A DNA stretch of 64,000 nt from NCBI RefSeq assembly GCF_043195195.1, contig NZ_JBAFWT010000006.1:171071-235070 (forward strand), read 5' to 3'. Position numbers and translations under genes: made by a program. Shown here in pieces: positions 52,508-61,781 of the stretch (positions are counted from its first letter, which is position 1; every line of letters starts with the position of its first letter). This DNA is from NCEH01 sp043195195 (GTDB taxonomy: Bacteria > Pseudomonadota > Alphaproteobacteria > Rhizobiales > Xanthobacteraceae). Under the pieces are notes generated by a model. That model ran no database searches. It was not told the origin of the DNA and saw only the letters and a program-made list of their open reading frames with translations.

Positions 52508-53997
52508 TTGGAAAACCACGTCTATTTTCGGCTGACCTCGACCAGGATACCGGCGCCATGCTCCCAGATACCAAGCCCGGTGCGGTCGCCGTGATCGGCG
52601 ACGTCATGGTGGACCGCTATATCCTCGGCTCGGTCTCGCGCATCTCGCCCGAGGCGCCAGTCCCGGTTCTGCTGCATGGCGCCGAGCGGATCGTGCCCGG
52701 CGGTGCCGCAAATGTCGCCGCCAATGCCGCCGCCATGGGCGCGCCGATCCGCCTTGTGGCGCTGGTGGGCGCAGATGCGGAAGCCGCCCAGCTTCGTGCC
52801 GCGCTCGCCCCCTACGCGCTGATCGATCTGAGCGGCCTGATTACGGACCCGACCCGCCCAACGGTCACCAAGACGCGGGTGATGAGCGGCCGTCAGCAGA
52901 TCGTACGTATCGACGCAGAAGTTTCCGCTGCACCGTCAGAGCAAATGGAAGACGAGCTGATCGCAGCCGCGCGCCGCGCCATCGCCGGTTGCAGGGTCGT
53001 GGTGCTTTCGGATTATGCGAAGGGCGTTTTCAGCGATCGCGTGATTGGCGCCCTCATAGTCGCGGCTAAGACTGAAGGCGTGCCCGTCATCGTCGATCCC
53101 AAGCGTCGGACGTTCGAAGCCTACCGGGGGGCGAGCCTGGTGACACCGAACCGACGCGAACTGAGCGAAGCGACCGGCCTGCCGGACGATACCGATGCCG
53201 ATGCCGAACGCGCTGCCGCCGCCGCGAGCGTCCAGTTCGGTGGTGATGTGCTGGTGACGCGGGCCGAAAAAGGCATGACCTTGTGGCGGCGCAACGGCAC
53301 CGTACTGCACGTGCCGGCTGAGGCGCGCGAGGTGTTCGACGTGTCGGGGGCCGGCGATACCGCGTTGGCAGCTCTCGCCTTGTCTCTCGCCTGCGGCCTT
53401 GACCTTGAGGCCAGCGTTCCGGTCGCCAATGCCGCGGCCGCGATCGCCGTGGCAAAGCTCGGGACAGCGGTGGTCACGCGCGCGGAACTGATCGCCGCGC
53501 TTCATCGCTCGGTGCCCCAGGTTGAGTCGGCTGGCGCCCAGGTCACTTGGGATGAGGCCCGTGCCATTCTCAACCGCTGGCGGGCGAGCGGCGCCCGCAT
53601 TGTGTTCACAAATGGCTGCTTCGACCTGCTGCATCCCGGCCATGTGGGCATGCTGGAGACTGCAGCGGCGCAGGGCGATCGGCTGGTGGTGGCGCTCAAC
53701 ACGGACGCTTCAGTCCGTCGTCTGAAGGGACCGACCCGGCCGCTCCAGGATGAAAACGCGCGCGCACGGGTCATCGGCGCCATGCGCTGTGTCGATCTCG
53801 TGGTGTTGTTCGACGAGGACACGCCTCTTGAGATCATCACAGCCTTGCTGCCGGACGTCCTGGTCAAGGGCGCCGATTATCGGCCTGAAGATGTGGTCGG
53901 CGCTGATGTTGTGATCGCCAATGGCGGCAAGCTGGTGCTGGCCGATGTGACGCCCGGCCAATCCACCTCCACCTTGGTGGCTAGGGCGCGAAGCTGA
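52504..53997 (+). CDS. hldE: Bifunctional heptose-7-phosphate kinase / heptose-1-phosphate adenylyltransferase
   Basis: The 497-residue enzyme has two domains. Residues 25-340 are a PfkB-family kinase (VAVIGDVMVDRYILGSVSRISPEAPVPVL, VPGGAANVAANAAAMGA, DVSGAGDTALAALALSLACG). Residues 365-497 are a nucleotidyltransferase (IVFTNGCFDLLHPGHVGML, LVVALNTDASVRRLKG, VLVKGADYRPEDVVG). It makes ADP-D-glycero-beta-D-manno-heptose. The ATG at 52504 overlaps the hldD stop (ATGA). An 8-bp hairpin CTGCCGCG/CGCGGCAG at 54019-54047 follows without a T-tract. Confidence 0.96.
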   Translation: MIGKPRLFSADLDQDTGAMLPDTKPGAVAVIGDVMVDRYILGSVSRISPEAPVPVLLHGAERIVPGGAANVAANAAAMGAPIRLVALVGADAEAAQLRAALAPYALIDLSGLITDPTRPTVTKTRVMSGRQQIVRIDAEVSAAPSEQMEDELIAAARRAIAGCRVVVLSDYAKGVFSDRVIGALIVAAKTEGVPVIVDPKRRTFEAYRGASLVTPNRRELSEATGLPDDTDADAERAAAAASVQFGGDVLVTRAEKGMTLWRRNGTVLHVPAEAREVFDVSGAGDTALAALALSLACGLDLEASVPVANAAAAIAVAKLGTAVVTRAELIAALHRSVPQVESAGAQVTWDEARAILNRWRASGARIVFTNGCFDLLHPGHVGMLETAAAQGDRLVVALNTDASVRRLKGPTRPLQDENARARVIGAMRCVDLVVLFDEDTPLEIITALLPDVLVKGADYRPEDVVGADVVIANGGKLVLADVTPGQSTSTLVARARS

Positions 53998-54031
53998 CCT
54001 ACGAAATTCCGTTCGCATCTGCCGCGAGCGA

Positions 54032-54059
54032 TTGCCGTGCGCGGCAGCCGCCCTATAGT
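54032..54059 (+). promoter_or_regulatory. Promoter of the cobalamin riboswitch transcript
   Basis: TTGCCG at 54032-54037, a 16-base spacer and TATAGT at 54054-54059 form a good sigma-70-type promoter. The predicted start near 54066 falls directly before the riboswitch. Confidence 0.65.
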
Positions 54060-54069
54060 CGCTGTGTCG

Positions 54070-54232
54070 TCGGTTCCTTAGGGATGAAAAGGGAACGCGG
54101 TGCGAAGGCTATGCCTTCAATGCCGCGGCTGCCCCCGCAACTGTCGGCGGAAAGCAAACCTGCGAACCACTGAGGCCTGCCTCGGGAAGGGCGGGGGAGC
54201 GTTGATCCGCAAGCCAGGAGACCTGCCGAGGA
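54070..54232 (+). promoter_or_regulatory. Cobalamin riboswitch
   Basis: The RNA contains the conserved landmarks in order: GGTTCC, GGGAACGCGGTGCGAA (54091-54106), TGCCGCGGCTGCCCCCGCAA (54121-54140) with CTGT, and the B12 box AGCCAGGAGACCTGCC at 54212-54227. Downstream, CCGAGG (54226-54231) can pair with CCTCGG (54265-54270) beside the GGGAGG ribosome binding site at 54272, which suggests control of translation initiation. It should bind adenosylcobalamin and turn down cobU-cobO-cobQ. Confidence 0.95.
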
Positions 54233-54286
54233 CGTTTCTGCCCGCAAGACGGGTCTAATCCGGCCCTCGGTGGGAGGGTCAGGGAG

Positions 54287-54403
54287 ATGCTGATGGTCGC
54301 TCTGCACCCACATGCTTGTCCGGTACACGCCCGCTGTTGGTCCGGCGCAGCGGCAGCTGGCATCTGTCCGGCGACGGCCGCCGGACATCCGCGTCGTCGA
54401 TGA
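54287..54403 (+). CDS. Leader ORF between riboswitch and cobU
   Basis: A 38-codon frame starts at ATG 54287, nine bases after GGAGG, and stops at TGA 54401-54403, overlapping the cobU ATG at 54400. The product begins MLMVALHPHACPVHARCW and ends GHPRRR, rich in Ala, His and Cys. cobU has no good ribosome binding site of its own, so coupling through this leader is plausible. There is no known family. Confidence 0.4.
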   Translation: MLMVALHPHACPVHARCWSGAAAAGICPATAAGHPRRR

Positions 54404-54948
54404 CCAAGACCTCATCGCCATCGGCCGGACGCCTCGTGCTGGTGCTCGGGGGCGCGCGCTCGGGCAAGAGCGGCTACGCCGAGCGGCGCGTGGAGATGAT
54501 GCCCCCCCCCTATGCCTATGTCGCCACCGCTCAAGCGTTCGATGCCGAGATGACGCAGCGGATCAGCCTGCATCAGGCCCGGCGCGACGCGCGCTGGCAC
54601 GCCCATGACGCGCCATTCGATGCGCACCGCCTGCTGGGGGAACTCCCGCCCGAAATGCCTCTTTTGCTCGACTGCCTCACCCTGTGGCTGACGAACCATA
54701 TGCTGGCGGACCATGATCTCGCGGCAGAAGAAGAGCGGCTCGTCGCGGCGGTGCGTGCGCGCAGGGGTCTCACCGTACTGGTGGCCAACGAGGTCGGCCT
54801 CGGTATCGTCCCGGACAACGCGCTCGCCCGCCGGTTTCGCGACGCCGCCGGCCAGCTCAATCAACGCATGGCGACACTGGCCCATGAAGTGATCTTCATG
54901 GTCGCCGGCCTGCCGATGACAGTGAAAGGCACGCTCGATGAGCGATGA
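54400..54948 (+). CDS. cobU: Adenosylcobinamide kinase / adenosylcobinamide-phosphate guanylyltransferase
   Basis: This 182-residue bifunctional enzyme (CobU of enterics, CobP of Pseudomonas) activates adenosylcobinamide. It has P-loop LVLGGARSGKSGYAERRVE near 11-28, YVATAQAFDAEMTQRISLHQARRDARWH with the guanylyl-accepting His region, LLLDCLTLWLTNHML and VANEVGLGIVPDNALARRFRDAAGQLNQ. The start at 54400 gives the usual length; TTG 54316 is an alternative in frame. It is first of the riboswitch operon and overlaps cobO by 11 bases. Confidence 0.95.
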   Translation: MTKTSSPSAGRLVLVLGGARSGKSGYAERRVEMMPPPYAYVATAQAFDAEMTQRISLHQARRDARWHAHDAPFDAHRLLGELPPEMPLLLDCLTLWLTNHMLADHDLAAEEERLVAAVRARRGLTVLVANEVGLGIVPDNALARRFRDAAGQLNQRMATLAHEVIFMVAGLPMTVKGTLDER

Positions 54949-55570
54949 GTCAGACCCAGCCGGCATCGACGACGCACAGGCCGCCCGCCACAAGGAGAAG
55001 ATGGCGAAGCGCAAGGCCGTGCAGGATGCGGAGGTGGCGGAAAAGACGCTCGAAAAAGGTCTTCTCATCGTCCACACCGGTCCCGGCAAAGGCAAGAGCA
55101 CCGCCGCCTTCGGCCTTGCCCTGCGGATGCTGGGCTATGGCCGGAAAGTGGGGGTTGTCCAGTTCATCAAGGGCGCCTGGCATACTGGGGAAAAAGACGC
55201 CTTCGCCGCGTTCGGCGAGCGCATGCAATGGCACACCATGGGGGAAGGCTTCACCTGGGAGACCCAGGATCTCGCCCGCGACACGGCAGCGGCCGGGCGT
55301 GCCTTCGACCAGGCCCGCGCGCTGATGGCGGATGAGACGCTATCCCTCATCGTGTTGGACGAACTGAACATTGCCCTGCGCTATGGCTATCTCGATCTCG
55401 CCGATGTGGTGGCGACCCTGAAGGCCCGCAGGCCTGACCTGCACATCGTGGTCACCGGGCGCAACGCGAAGCCTGAACTTCTGGAAGCGGCCGACCTTGT
55501 GACCGAAATGGGATTGGTGAAGCATCATTTCTCCGCCGGCGTGAAGGCGCAGGCCGGCATCGAATTCTGA
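54938..55570 (+). CDS. cobO: Corrinoid adenosyltransferase CobO (BtuR/CobA type)
   Basis: A 210-residue ATP:corrinoid adenosyltransferase. After a basic N-terminal segment it has the P-loop LIVHTGPGKGKSTAAFGLALRMLGYG, VVQFIKGAWHTGEKDAF, and LIVLDELNIALRYGYLDLADV, VVTGRNAKPELLEAADLVTEM, ending GVKAQAGIEF. It loads the upper adenosyl ligand onto cob(I)yrinate diamide or salvaged corrinoids. It overlaps cobU and cobQ at its two ends. Confidence 0.96.
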   Translation: MSDESDPAGIDDAQAARHKEKMAKRKAVQDAEVAEKTLEKGLLIVHTGPGKGKSTAAFGLALRMLGYGRKVGVVQFIKGAWHTGEKDAFAAFGERMQWHTMGEGFTWETQDLARDTAAAGRAFDQARALMADETLSLIVLDELNIALRYGYLDLADVVATLKARRPDLHIVVTGRNAKPELLEAADLVTEMGLVKHHFSAGVKAQAGIEF

Positions 55571-57030
55571 TGACCGCAAAAGCCTTGATGTTTCAGGGAA
55601 CCGGTTCGGACGTGGGCAAGAGCCTGCTGGTCGCCGGCCTTGCGCGCGCCTTTGCCAATCGCGGGCTGCGCGTGCGGCCGTTCAAGCCGCAGAATATGTC
55701 CAACAATGCCGCCGTCACGGCGGACGGCGGCGAGATCGGCCGGGCGCAAGCCCTGCAGGCCCGCGCCGCCCGCGTACCGACGAGCGTGCACATGAACCCG
55801 GTGCTGCTCAAGCCACAGAGCGAAGTGGGCGCGCAGGTGGTGGTGCAGGGCAGGGTGCTGACCACCGCAAAGGCCAGCGCCTATCAGGGCCTCAAGCAGA
55901 GCCTCATGCCCGCTGTCCTGGAAAGCTTCGAGCGCCTCAAGGCGGAAGCCGACCTCGTTCTGGTGGAAGGCGCCGGCAGTGCATCCGAGGTCAATCTGCG
56001 CCGCAACGACATCGCCAACATGGGCTTTGCCCGCGCCGCCGATGTGCCCGTCGTGCTGATCGGCGACATCGACCGGGGTGGCGTCATCGCCAGTCTTGTC
56101 GGAACCAAGGCCGTTTTGGCGCGCGAGGACGCGGCGCTGATCGCTGGCTTCATCGTCAACAAGTTCTGGGGCGATCCTGCTCTATTCGCCGACGGCATGA
56201 TGCTCGTGGCCGAGCAAACTGGGTGGGCATCGCTCGGCCTCGTGCCATATTTCCCTGCCGCCGGCCGGCTGCCGGCGGAGGACGCCTTGGCTCTCCAAGG
56301 CGCGCCTCCCGCGAAGCTGAAGGCCATGGTGAAGATCGCGGTGCCGATCCTGCCCCATGTCTCAAATTTTGATGACCTCGACCCTCTGGACGCGGAGCCC
56401 GCCATCGAAGTGGTGCGCGTGCGCCCGATGGATTCTCTGCCCGTCGATACCGATCTGGTGCTTCTGATCGGCTCTAAGGCCACACTCTCCGATCTCGCGG
56501 CATTGAAAGCTGAGGGTCTGCACCATGATATCATTGCCCACGCCCGGCGCGGCGGCCGTGTGCTGGGGCTGTGCGGCGGCTACCAGATGCTTGGCACGTC
56601 CGTCGATGATCCCCAGGGCGTCGAAGGCCCTCCCGGCCGGGCGGAAGGTCTAGGCCTGCTGCAGGTGGAGACCGTCCTCGCCGGGGAAAAACGATTGGAA
56701 GCAGTCGAGGGTCTCTCCTGCCTCCAGGCACCGTTCTCGGGCTATGAGATGCATATGGGCGAGACCACCGGCCCGGATACGGAGCAGCCCTTTGCGCGGC
56801 TTGGGCACAACCGCTCTGACGGCGCAACGTCCAGGGATGGTCGCATCATGGGCACCTATGTGCACGGCCTGTTCTCGGATGATCTCCAGCGCGCGGCATG
56901 GCTCGCCGCACTGGGCGGCGGCGCGCCGCAAGTCGCCTATGAGGCGCAGGTCGACGAAACCCTCGATGCGCTCGCGGCTCATCTGCAGGCCCACATGGAT
57001 CTCGATCGCCTGCTCAGCCTCGCGCGATGA
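55570..57030 (+). CDS. cobQ: Cobyric acid synthase
   Basis: The 486-residue amidotransferase adds four amides to adenosylcobyrinate a,c-diamide. The N-terminal dethiobiotin-synthetase-like ATPase has MFQGTGSDVGKSLLVAGLAR and KPQNMSNNAAVTADGGEIGRAQALQA. The C-terminal glutaminase has the Cys in VLGLCGGYQMLG and the His in GTYVHGLFSDD. The start ATG overlaps the cobO stop by one base (TGATG). Its end converges on cobD with a 17-base overlap. Confidence 0.97.
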   Translation: MTAKALMFQGTGSDVGKSLLVAGLARAFANRGLRVRPFKPQNMSNNAAVTADGGEIGRAQALQARAARVPTSVHMNPVLLKPQSEVGAQVVVQGRVLTTAKASAYQGLKQSLMPAVLESFERLKAEADLVLVEGAGSASEVNLRRNDIANMGFARAADVPVVLIGDIDRGGVIASLVGTKAVLAREDAALIAGFIVNKFWGDPALFADGMMLVAEQTGWASLGLVPYFPAAGRLPAEDALALQGAPPAKLKAMVKIAVPILPHVSNFDDLDPLDAEPAIEVVRVRPMDSLPVDTDLVLLIGSKATLSDLAALKAEGLHHDIIAHARRGGRVLGLCGGYQMLGTSVDDPQGVEGPPGRAEGLGLLQVETVLAGEKRLEAVEGLSCLQAPFSGYEMHMGETTGPDTEQPFARLGHNRSDGATSRDGRIMGTYVHGLFSDDLQRAAWLAALGGGAPQVAYEAQVDETLDALAAHLQAHMDLDRLLSLAR

Positions 57031-58000
57031 CGACCAGAATGGCGCAGAGCAAGGCGAGGGCCATCAGAAGACGGTTGGCCACAGTGTAGAGGTTCAGGGC
57101 CGCGCGGATATCGGCGGCGCCGATTTCGCGGCGCCCGTCCCCCATGAACGGAAGCTCGGCCAGCACGCCCGCATAGGTGCGGGGACCCGCAATGGAGATG
57201 CTTAGGGCGCCTGCCATTGCCGCCTCCGGCCATCCCGCGTTAGGGGAACGATGCTTGTGGGCGTCCCGCCGCACCGCGCGCCAAGCGCCGACCGGCGACG
57301 CACCGTGTACGAATGCAGCGGCGCCGATGATCAGCAGACCCGAGAGGCGGGATGCCGGAAGATTCACCAGATCGTCGAAGCGCGCGGCAGCCCAGCCGAA
57401 CGCCTCGTGCCGCGGCGTACGGTGGCCGATCATGCTGTCGGCCGTATTGACCGCCTTATAGACGGCTATTCCGGGCAGGCCCGCCATTGCCATCCAGAAT
57501 GCCGGGGCCACGACTCCATCGGAGAAGTTCTCCGCGAGGCTTTCAATGGCCGCGCGCGTCACGCCAGCCTCGTCGAGCTGAGCGGGGTCGCGGCCGACAA
57601 TGCGAGAGACCGTGGCGCGCCCGGCATCAAGGCCGTGGAACTCCAGCGCATCCGCCACCGCGGCGACATGCTCATGGAGCGAACGTTGGGCGAGCAGCGC
57701 CGAGCCAAGAACAGCGGTGAGGATGATGCCGCCGGGAAACAGGTCGAGCACGTCCGCCAGAACCGCGGCTGGCACAGCGGCGCTTGCAAGAAGCACCAGC
57801 AGTGCAGCGACACCCCGCCTCCGCCTCTTGGCGAAGCTCAACTCGGCGCGATTCCACGAGAGGTCGAGAATGGCGATCAGCCGACCGATCCACATGACGG
57901 GATGGCCGATTATCTTCAGCACCCGCGGGGGATAGCCGAATGTGGCCTCCACCGCCAAGGCAAGGAAAGTCAGGAGGAAGTTCAAGGCGATCGAGACCAT
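57014..58000 (-). CDS. cobD: Adenosylcobinamide-phosphate synthase CobD/CbiB
   Basis: The 328-residue membrane enzyme attaches aminopropanol phosphate to cobyric acid. It has several hydrophobic helices (ALNFLLTFLALAVEATFGYPP) and the family segments HPVMWIGRLIAILD, ARATVSRIVGRDPAQLDEAGVTRAAIESLAENFSDGVVAPAFW, YKAVNTADSMIGHR and SPNAGWPEAAMAGALSISIAGPRTYAG. Start 58000 gives the usual length; an in-frame ATG at 58033 is possible. It is opposite in strand to the other cob genes, so it is not under the riboswitch. Confidence 0.95.
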   Translation of the reverse strand: MVSIALNFLLTFLALAVEATFGYPPRVLKIIGHPVMWIGRLIAILDLSWNRAELSFAKRRRRGVAALLVLLASAAVPAAVLADVLDLFPGGIILTAVLGSALLAQRSLHEHVAAVADALEFHGLDAGRATVSRIVGRDPAQLDEAGVTRAAIESLAENFSDGVVAPAFWMAMAGLPGIAVYKAVNTADSMIGHRTPRHEAFGWAAARFDDLVNLPASRLSGLLIIGAAAFVHGASPVGAWRAVRRDAHKHRSPNAGWPEAAMAGALSISIAGPRTYAGVLAELPFMGDGRREIGAADIRAALNLYTVANRLLMALALLCAILVVIARG

Positions 58001-58084
58001 TGATGGCGGACCGCGAATGCGCCGCCCCGCCATCAGGTTTAGACTAAGGCCGGCGCGCGAGGAAAGCCCGCCCAGACGATCCTT

Positions 58085-59995
58085 TCAGATCGTCCAGTCC
58101 CCAGCATCCTCGTCGCGATGCAGATAGTCACGATCGGTCAGATAGTTAAATACCTGCTCCGCCAATTCCTCTGCGATGCGCTCGGCTCCCGCGAGGCGAA
58201 TTTCTGGTGTTTCCGGCGCTTCATAAGGGCTGTCAATGCCAGTGAAATTGGCCAACAGGCCCTGCCTGGCCTTTTTGTACAGCCCCTTGGGATCGCGCTT
58301 CTCCGCCACTTCCAGGGGTGTATCCACGTAGACCTCGATGAACTCACCTTCGCTCAGCAATTCTCTAGCCATCTGCCGGTCCGCCTTGAACGGAGAGATG
58401 AACGAGACCAGGACGACCATGCCGGCATCGACGAACAGGCGTGCCACTTCTGCCACGCGGCGGATGTTCTCCACCCGGTCGATATCGGTGAAGCCGAGAT
58501 CCTTGTTGAGCCCGTGGCGGACATTGTCGCCGTCGAGCATGTAGGTGTGGCGCCCGGCCGCGTAGAGCTTCTTCTCGACTAGGCTCGCAATTGTCGATTT
58601 TCCAGAACCGGAAAGGCCCGTGAACCAGAGCACGGCGGGTCGCTGGTGCTTCAGGGCCGCCCGCGCCTCTTTGGACACGTCCAACGCCTGCCAATGCACA
58701 TTGGTCGCCCGCCGCAAGGCGAACTGCACCATGCCAGCGCCCATTGTCTGGTTGCTCAGTCGATCGATGATGATGAAGGAACCAGTCTCCGGCACGTCGG
58801 AAAAGGCATCGAAGGAGAAGGCGTCGCGACTCGCGACATCGACCATGCCGACCTCGTTGAGCCCGAGTGTCTTCGCTGCGAGCTTCTGGAACGTGTTGAC
58901 GTCCACCTTGTGCCTGATCGCCGTGAAGGTCGCGCCCACCGTGCGGGTGCCCATCTTGATGAGATAGGGCCTTCCCGGCAATAGCGGCTCATCGTGCATC
59001 CAGATGACCTGTGCCGCGAACTGGTCCGCACGTTCCGGTCGGTGAACCGCGTCCGCCAGGATGTCTCCGCGCGAGACATCCACCTCGTCCGCCAGCGTCA
59101 GCGTAACCGCCTGGCCGGCACGGGCCTCGGGCAGGTCACCGTCCCGGGTTACGATCGACTTCACACGGGTGATGCGGCCGGAACTGGCGACAACGATATC
59201 GTCGCCGGGTCGTACGACCCCACTGACGACCGTACCGGAAAAGCCGCGAAAATCGAGGTTGGGCCGGTTCACCCATTGCACCGGCATGCGGAAGGGACGC
59301 GATACCGCCCTCTCCGCCACATCCACGCTTTCGAGATATTCGACGAGCGACGGTCCCTGATACCAAGGCGTGTTCGCGCTGTGCGCCATGATGTTGTCGC
59401 CGTAGCGCGCCGAAAGAGGCACCGCTTGGAAGGTCTCGAAGCCGAGCGGGGCGATCAACGCACTGTATTGGGCAACAATCTCGTTGAACCTCGCCAGGGA
59501 GAAGCCGACCAGATCAATCTTGTTCACCGCCAGGACCACGTGGCGGATACCAAGCAGAGCCACGATAAAGGAATGGCGTCGAGTCTGGGTCAGCAACCCT
59601 TGCCGCGCGTCCACAAGAATGACGGCAAGATCGGAATTGGAGGCGCCGGTCGCCATGTTCCGCGTGTATTGCTCATGGCCCGGCGTATCGGCGACAATGA
59701 ACTTGCGCCGCTCGGTATTGAAGAAGCGATACGCCACATCGATCGTGATGCCCTGCTCGCGTTCGGCGGCGAGGCCATCCACCAGAAGGGCGAAGTCCAG
59801 TTCATCGCCGGCCGTGCCGTGCTTGCGGGAATCCTGAGCAAGGGTGGCGATCTGATCGTCGAACAGCAGCTTGGTGTCATAGAGCAGGCGGCCGATAAGC
59901 GTCGACTTGCCATCATCCACGCTGCCGCAGGTCAGGAAGCGCAGGAGGCTCTTGCCTTCCGGCGCGAACAATTCGGCGAGTGGCGCGACGTTCAT
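58085..59995 (-). CDS. cysNC: Bifunctional sulfate adenylyltransferase subunit 1 / adenylylsulfate kinase
   Basis: A 636-residue fusion. The N-terminal CysN GTPase has LTCGSVDDGKSTLIGRLLYD, DTPGHEQYTRNMATGASN and AVNKIDLVGF. The C-terminal CysC kinase, from about 445, has VLWFTGLSGSGKSTIASLVEK and LDGDNVRHGLNKDLGF. With CysD it makes APS from sulfate, and CysC phosphorylates it to PAPS. The same fusion is known as NodQ in rhizobia, where PAPS serves sulfation; here cysQ nearby fits general assimilation. Its ATG overlaps the cysD stop by one base. Confidence 0.96.
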   Translation of the reverse strand: MNVAPLAELFAPEGKSLLRFLTCGSVDDGKSTLIGRLLYDTKLLFDDQIATLAQDSRKHGTAGDELDFALLVDGLAAEREQGITIDVAYRFFNTERRKFIVADTPGHEQYTRNMATGASNSDLAVILVDARQGLLTQTRRHSFIVALLGIRHVVLAVNKIDLVGFSLARFNEIVAQYSALIAPLGFETFQAVPLSARYGDNIMAHSANTPWYQGPSLVEYLESVDVAERAVSRPFRMPVQWVNRPNLDFRGFSGTVVSGVVRPGDDIVVASSGRITRVKSIVTRDGDLPEARAGQAVTLTLADEVDVSRGDILADAVHRPERADQFAAQVIWMHDEPLLPGRPYLIKMGTRTVGATFTAIRHKVDVNTFQKLAAKTLGLNEVGMVDVASRDAFSFDAFSDVPETGSFIIIDRLSNQTMGAGMVQFALRRATNVHWQALDVSKEARAALKHQRPAVLWFTGLSGSGKSTIASLVEKKLYAAGRHTYMLDGDNVRHGLNKDLGFTDIDRVENIRRVAEVARLFVDAGMVVLVSFISPFKADRQMARELLSEGEFIEVYVDTPLEVAEKRDPKGLYKKARQGLLANFTGIDSPYEAPETPEIRLAGAERIAEELAEQVFNYLTDRDYLHRDEDAGDWTI

Positions 59996-60912
59996 CAGAA
60001 ATAGCCCTCGCGCTTCTTCTTTTCCATCGAGGCGGCATCATCATGGTCGATCAGCCGGCCGGACCGCTCCGACGTACGGGCAATAAGCATTTCCTGAACG
60101 ATATCTTCGAGCGTCGCGGCGGTGCTATCGATGGCGGCGGTCAGCGGATAGCAGCCGAGGGTGCGGAAGCGGATCATCCTCTGCTCCGGCGCCTCTCCGG
60201 GCAGAAGCGGCATACGCGCATCGTCCACCATAATCATCTGCCCGTTGCGCCACACAATCGGGCGCAACGCAGCAAAGTACAGCGGTACGATGGGGATTTT
60301 CTCGGCAAGGATATATTGCCAGATATCCAACTCGGTCCAATTGGAGAGCGGGAATACGCGGATCGATTCGCCCAGCTTGACGCGCGCATTGTAGAGATTC
60401 CACAGCTCCGGTCGCTGGTTCTTCGGATCCCAGCCATGATTGGCCGTGCGGAAGGAAAACACGCGCTCCTTGGCCCGGCTTTTTTCCTCATCGCGCCGCG
60501 CACCGCCGAAAGCGGCATCGAAGCCATGCGTTGTGAGGGCTTCTTTCAGCGCGTCGGTCTTCATCACATTGGTATAGAGCGAGGACCCGTGGTCGAACGG
60601 GTTTATCCCCTGCGCCAGACCTTCCTGATTGGAGTGCACCAGAAGATCGAATCCCAGCGACTTTGCCATCTGATCGCGGAAGGTGATCATCTCGTGGAAC
60701 TTCCACGTCGTATCCACGTGAAGAAGCGGAAAGGGTGGTTTGGAGGGATAGAAGGCCTTCATCGCGAGATGAAGCATCACAGCGGAATCCTTGCCGATGG
60801 AATAGAGCATCACCGGGTTGCGGAACTCCGCCGCGACCTCGCGCAGGATGAAAATCGATTCCGCTTCCAGACGTTGGAGATGCGTCAATTGACTGGACGA
60901 CACGTTCGGCAT
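59995..60912 (-). CDS. cysD: Sulfate adenylyltransferase subunit 2
   Basis: The 305-residue catalytic ATP sulfurylase subunit of the PP-loop family has PVMLYSIGKDSAVMLHLAMKAF, HVDTTWKFHEMI, GARRDEEKSRAKERVFSFR and PLSNWTELDIWQYI, all standard. GTP hydrolysis by CysN drives its reaction. It is 32 bases downstream of cysQ and overlaps cysNC, giving a cysQ-cysD-cysNC operon on the minus strand. Confidence 0.97.
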   Translation of the reverse strand: MPNVSSSQLTHLQRLEAESIFILREVAAEFRNPVMLYSIGKDSAVMLHLAMKAFYPSKPPFPLLHVDTTWKFHEMITFRDQMAKSLGFDLLVHSNQEGLAQGINPFDHGSSLYTNVMKTDALKEALTTHGFDAAFGGARRDEEKSRAKERVFSFRTANHGWDPKNQRPELWNLYNARVKLGESIRVFPLSNWTELDIWQYILAEKIPIVPLYFAALRPIVWRNGQMIMVDDARMPLLPGEAPEQRMIRFRTLGCYPLTAAIDSTAATLEDIVQEMLIARTSERSGRLIDHDDAASMEKKKREGYF

Positions 60913-60944
60913 TCCTTGTGGAGCGCAGCAAACTGGAGCGTGGC

Positions 60945-61781
60945 TCAGCCGCCGGCAAGGGCGGGCTTAGACCGCACCAGATCGCAGTCGCCATAGGCGA
61001 CGAAATGAGGATTAGCGAAGGGGGCTTCCCCCTCCTGGATGCAGCGCCCGTAGGTTAGCGGCAGGCCGTCCAGCGTCGTCACGATGCCGCCGGCGGCACG
61101 CAGCACAGCATCGCCGGCCGCGGTGTCCCATTCCATGGTGCGGCCAAGGCGCGGATAGAGATCGGCATGCCCCTCGGCAACGAGGCAGAATTTTAGTGAT
61201 GACCCGGCGGTGACGAACGAATCCACGGGAAACTGATCGAGCCAGCCGCTGGCTTCTTCGGAGCCATGCGAGCGGCTCCCGATGGCGGCGAGCCGGGCAG
61301 GAGCTTTGCGCACGTGGATGGGCGCGATGGGGCCAATCCTGTCGTCCGCCACCTGAGCCTTCCAGGCGCCGTGCCCCGCCGCGCCGGCATAGAGCACGCC
61401 GAGGGCAGGGGCATAGACCACGCCCAGAATTGGAACCGAGTGCTCTATCAAGGCGATGTTGACGGTAAACTCGCCATTGCGGGACACAAACTCCTTGGTG
61501 CCGTCGAGCGGGTCCACCAGGAAAAAGCGATCTCCCGCCTCAGGAATGCGCCCTTCGGCCGCTTCCTCTTCGGCAACCACGGGAATATCCGGGCACAGGT
61601 CCGCAAGGCCACGCAGTATCAGCGTTTCCGCATCACGATCCGCCGCAGTGACGGCCGACGCGTCGGCTTTTTGGCTGACGACGAAATCGGTGCCATAAAT
61701 ATCGAGGATGACGCGCCCGGCCCGCAACGTGAGGGAAATGAGCCCGGATACGAGTTCGGGGACGGGAGAAGCCTTGGACAT
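60945..61781 (-). CDS. cysQ: 3'(2'),5'-bisphosphate nucleotidase CysQ
   Basis: The 278-residue inositol-monophosphatase-fold enzyme removes PAP left after PAPS use. The metal site is visible in VVAEEEAAEGRIPEAGDRFFLVDPLDGTKEFVSRNG (E, D, D) and in LGRTMEWDTAAGDAVLRAAGG. The start at 61781 gives MSKASPVPELVSGL and typical length; upstream in-frame codons back to 61841 lack support. It is first in the sulfate-activation operon. Confidence 0.94.
   Translation of the reverse strand: MSKASPVPELVSGLISLTLRAGRVILDIYGTDFVVSQKADASAVTAADRDAETLILRGLADLCPDIPVVAEEEAAEGRIPEAGDRFFLVDPLDGTKEFVSRNGEFTVNIALIEHSVPILGVVYAPALGVLYAGAAGHGAWKAQVADDRIGPIAPIHVRKAPARLAAIGSRSHGSEEASGWLDQFPVDSFVTAGSSLKFCLVAEGHADLYPRLGRTMEWDTAAGDAVLRAAGGIVTTLDGLPLTYGRCIQEGEAPFANPHFVAYGDCDLVRSKPALAGG

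Noticed and set aside
54019..54047. Hairpin after hldE as an intrinsic terminator
   Set aside because: The 8-bp stem lacks a T-tract and overlaps the promoter of the riboswitch transcript, so termination is not supported.
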